Assembly: GCA_002348425.1 (NCBI GenBank)
Contig: DEBE01000053.1
Span: forward strand, 1 to 7,837
Direction: 5' to 3'
Source: Alphaproteobacteria bacterium UBA2964
GTDB lineage: Bacteria > Pseudomonadota > Alphaproteobacteria > MPNO01 > UBA2964
DNA: 7,837 bases
Part shown: one piece after another, positions 5,853-7,837 of the stretch
Layout: the number at the start of each line of letters is the position of its first letter
How positions within the stretch are numbered: the first letter of the stretch is position 1
Notes under the pieces: model-generated
Databases searched by the model: none
Told to the model about the DNA's origin: nothing
What the model saw: the letters and a program-made list of their open reading frames with translations, nothing else
Program-made: the position numbers and the translations under genes

Positions 5853-6284
5853 GTGCCAATTGATTATAAAAAGAGAATTGAATTAAAAACCTTAGTTGTA
5901 AAATTCACAGATGCGTTTAATCGCGAAGACATAGAAGGTGTGATGTCTTTTTTCTCTGAAGATTCAGTTTATCTAGAATTTAATGGTAAGAAAAATGTTG
6001 GATTGGCAGCCATTCGAGAAGCGTTTACCCCTCAGTTTTCAGGTGTTTTTGGTAGGATGCGGTTTTACACGGAAGATATTTTTTTAGATGATGGGGCTGG
6101 TAAGGCAATGGTACGTTGGCTTTTAACTCTCGAGGAACAAAAACGTGCAGGCGCATACTATGGACTAGATCTTCTTCATTTCGTCAACGGAAAGGTGTTA
6201 GAAAAACACACATATTGTAAAGCAACAGTACCGCTCATCCTAAAGAAAGATCAGATGTTACTAGAGGGTAAATGGCCGGCTTAG
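5853..6284 (+). CDS. NTF2/SnoaL-like domain protein
   Basis: A small cytoplasmic protein of 143 residues with the fold pattern of the NTF2-like superfamily. An N-terminal helical segment (about 5-34, with LVVKFTDAFNREDIEGVMSF) leads into SEDSVYLEF and GLAAIREAF. A curved-sheet half follows, with MRFYTEDIFLDD, MVRWLLTL and LDLLHFVNGKVLEKHTYCK. In this superfamily the cone-shaped pocket either catalyses reactions (ketosteroid isomerase, polyketide cyclases, dehydratases) or simply binds small molecules. I cannot name a reaction. It lies alone on the plus strand between the divergent ligase operon and the convergent hydantoinase gene, whose stop overlaps its own by four bases. Starting at ATG 5838 would add five residues. 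A pocket enzyme acting on the same substrate as its neighbours is plausible but inferred. Confidence 0.8.
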   Translation: MPIDYKKRIELKTLVVKFTDAFNREDIEGVMSFFSEDSVYLEFNGKKNVGLAAIREAFTPQFSGVFGRMRFYTEDIFLDDGAGKAMVRWLLTLEEQKRAGAYYGLDLLHFVNGKVLEKHTYCKATVPLILKKDQMLLEGKWPA

Positions 6285-7837
6285 ATTTTTCCGTATCCCC
6301 CTCCTCCCGGTGTTTCAATTACCATTACATCGTTTTCTTCAACTTCAGTGGAATCTGTCCCTAGTAATTCTTCCTTGGAGCCATCATTACGAATCACATA
6401 ATTACGACCTATTTTTCCTGGTTTGCCGCCTGACATGCCATAAGGTGGTATTTCTCGATGGCCTGATAATATCGATGCAGTCATCCCTTCTAGGAACTTG
6501 ACCCTTCGAATAACTCCATCACCTCCACGGAATTTACCTGACCCTCCTGATCCACGTCGAAGTGAGAAGCTTTCCAAAAGAACTGGAAAACGCCATTCTA
6601 GAATTTCCGGATCTGTAAGTCGGGTATTGGTCATATTTGTGTGAACGCCATCCGCCCCTTTGTAATTCTCTCCGGCACCCCCACCACCACAAATTGTTTC
6701 GTAATATTGATGGTTATTATTTCCAAAAGTAAAATTATTCATCGTTCCCTGTGCTGCCCCCATGATGCCAAGTGCACCAAATAAAGCATCGGTAATAGCT
6801 TGGGAGGTTTCGACGTTGCCCGCGACAACCGCTGCAGGGTAAACAGGATTCAGCATACAACCCTCAGGGATTACTATTTTTAATGGTTTTAAGCAGCCTG
6901 CATTTAATGGAATGTCATCATCAACTAACGTTCTGAATACATACAAAGTAGCAGCAACACATATCGCCGAAGGAGCATTGAAATTATTGTTTTGTTGCTC
7001 AGAAGTTCCGGTGAAATCCAGTTTAGCTGTTCGCGCAACTTTGTCGACGGTTATTGAAACCTTGATTGTTGCACCAATGTCCATTTCATATTCAAATGAG
7101 CTGTCGCGCAACGTGTCGATAACCCTGCGGACGGTTTCTTCTGCATTATCCTGTACGTGCTGCATATAAGCGGTCACAACATCGAGCCCAAAATGTCGAA
7201 TCATATTATGCAGTTCTTGAACGCCCTTCTCATTGGCAGCAATTTGTGCCTTGAGGTCGCCAAGGTTATGGTGAAAATTTCTGGTTGGAAATTTATTATT
7301 AGTAAATATTTTTTCTATTTCATCTTCTAGTATTTTGCCCTCTGCTACTAATTGAACATCATCCAAAAGCACACCTTCCTCCTCAATGTGTTTTGAATAG
7401 GGAGGAACAGAGCCTGGGGTTATACCTCCGATTTCCGCGTGGTGACCACGGGAAGCCACATAAAATAAAACTGTATCGTTTTTTTCTTGAAAAACTGGTG
7501 TAATCACCGTGACATCCGGCAGGTGTGTTCCTCCGTTATATGGCGTATTTAGCATGAAAACGTCACCGGGATTCATAGTTCCTTGCCGCTGACGAGCTAT
7601 AGTTTTTACGCTATCACTCATTGACCCAAGGTGAACTGGAATATGGGGTGCATTAGCAACTAATTCCCCGCTGGTGTCGAAAATAGCACAAGAAAAGTCA
7701 AGCCGTTCTTTTATGTTTACGGAGTACGAAGTATTCTGAAGTACGCCTCCCATTTGTTCAGCTATCGACATAAATAAATTATTAAACACTTCTAGCATTA
7801 CTGGGTCAGCTTGGGTTCCAATAGCTAACTTTTTCGG
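6281..7837 (-). CDS. Hydantoinase B / oxoprolinase family subunit (5'-truncated by window edge)
   Basis: Family members (HyuB, the C-terminal half of 5-oxoprolinase, AcxA/ApcB-type carboxylase subunits) pair with a HyuA subunit. They perform ATP-dependent opening of cyclic amides such as hydantoins or 5-oxoproline, or carboxylation of ketones. The ATG at 7798 is preceded in frame by 13 open codons ending GTQADPV. Family members typically begin DPVTLEV, so this ATG falls inside the conserved start block and the true start lies right of the window. Numbering that Met as 1, visible blocks are [14 protein letters not shown] (28-41), [10 protein letters not shown] (51-60), [19 protein letters not shown] (78-96), RGHHAEIGG (117-125), [15 protein letters not shown] (178-192), LDFTGTS (260-266) and the Gly-rich C-terminal ETPGGGGYG. 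The 518 residues present are close to a complete subunit. A HyuA partner or fusion would lie beyond the edge. Confidence 0.9.
   Translation of the reverse strand, partial: PKKLAIGTQADPVMLEVFNNLFMSIAEQMGGVLQNTSYSVNIKERLDFSCAIFDTSGELVANAPHIPVHLGSMSDSVKTIARQRQGTMNPGDVFMLNTPYNGGTHLPDVTVITPVFQEKNDTVLFYVASRGHHAEIGGITPGSVPPYSKHIEEEGVLLDDVQLVAEGKILEDEIEKIFTNNKFPTRNFHHNLGDLKAQIAANEKGVQELHNMIRHFGLDVVTAYMQHVQDNAEETVRRVIDTLRDSSFEYEMDIGATIKVSITVDKVARTAKLDFTGTSEQQNNNFNAPSAICVAATLYVFRTLVDDDIPLNAGCLKPLKIVIPEGCMLNPVYPAAVVAGNVETSQAITDALFGALGIMGAAQGTMNNFTFGNNNHQYYETICGGGGAGENYKGADGVHTNMTNTRLTDPEILEWRFPVLLESFSLRRGSGGSGKFRGGDGVIRRVKFLEGMTASILSGHREIPPYGMSGGKPGKIGRNYVIRNDGSKEELLGTDSTEVEENDVMVIETPGGGGYGKI

Overview
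This window is a densely packed stretch of bacterial chromosome encoding small-molecule catabolism. It holds seven protein-coding genes. The longest stretch without a gene is about 140 bases (5712-5852). I see no RNA genes, insertion sequences, CRISPR arrays or long repeats. Base composition is moderate (around the mid-40s percent GC by eye), Shine-Dalgarno sites are present, and TTG and GTG starts appear to be used. The gene families are those of metabolically versatile heterotrophs. A proteobacterium, perhaps an alphaproteobacterium, is my best guess, but the sequence does not prove it.

Layout: (1) Bases 1-3115, plus strand, are a three-gene operon. It has the 3' part of an NAD(P)-dependent aldehyde dehydrogenase of the succinate-semialdehyde dehydrogenase-like group, then the alpha and beta subunits of a thiamine diphosphate (ThDP)-dependent 2-oxoacid dehydrogenase E1. 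(2) Bases 3112-5711, minus strand, are a two-gene operon: an acyl-CoA ligase (ANL superfamily) followed by a zinc-free MDR oxidoreductase (quinone oxidoreductase type), coupled by a TAATG overlap. (3) Bases 5712-5852 are a divergent intergenic region with a good candidate promoter for the ligase operon. That promoter overlaps a TGACGTCA palindrome. (4) Bases 5853-6284, plus strand, encode a small NTF2/SnoaL-like protein. (5) Bases 6281-7837, minus strand, are a hydantoinase B/oxoprolinase-family subunit that runs off the right edge. Both convergent junctions overlap by exactly four bases, TTAG.

How the genes may work together (inference): no lipoyl E2 or E3 gene lies beside the E1 pair, while an aldehyde dehydrogenase lies immediately upstream. 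The E1 may therefore decarboxylate a 2-oxoacid to an aldehyde that the dehydrogenase oxidises to an acid. The neighbouring ligase and MDR reductase could then activate and reduce an acid. The hydantoinase-type subunit suggests ATP-driven opening of a cyclic amide, or carboxylation, nearby. Key residues in the aldehyde dehydrogenase, the E1 alpha subunit and the ligase depart from their textbook families, so substrate names carried over by homology should be distrusted.
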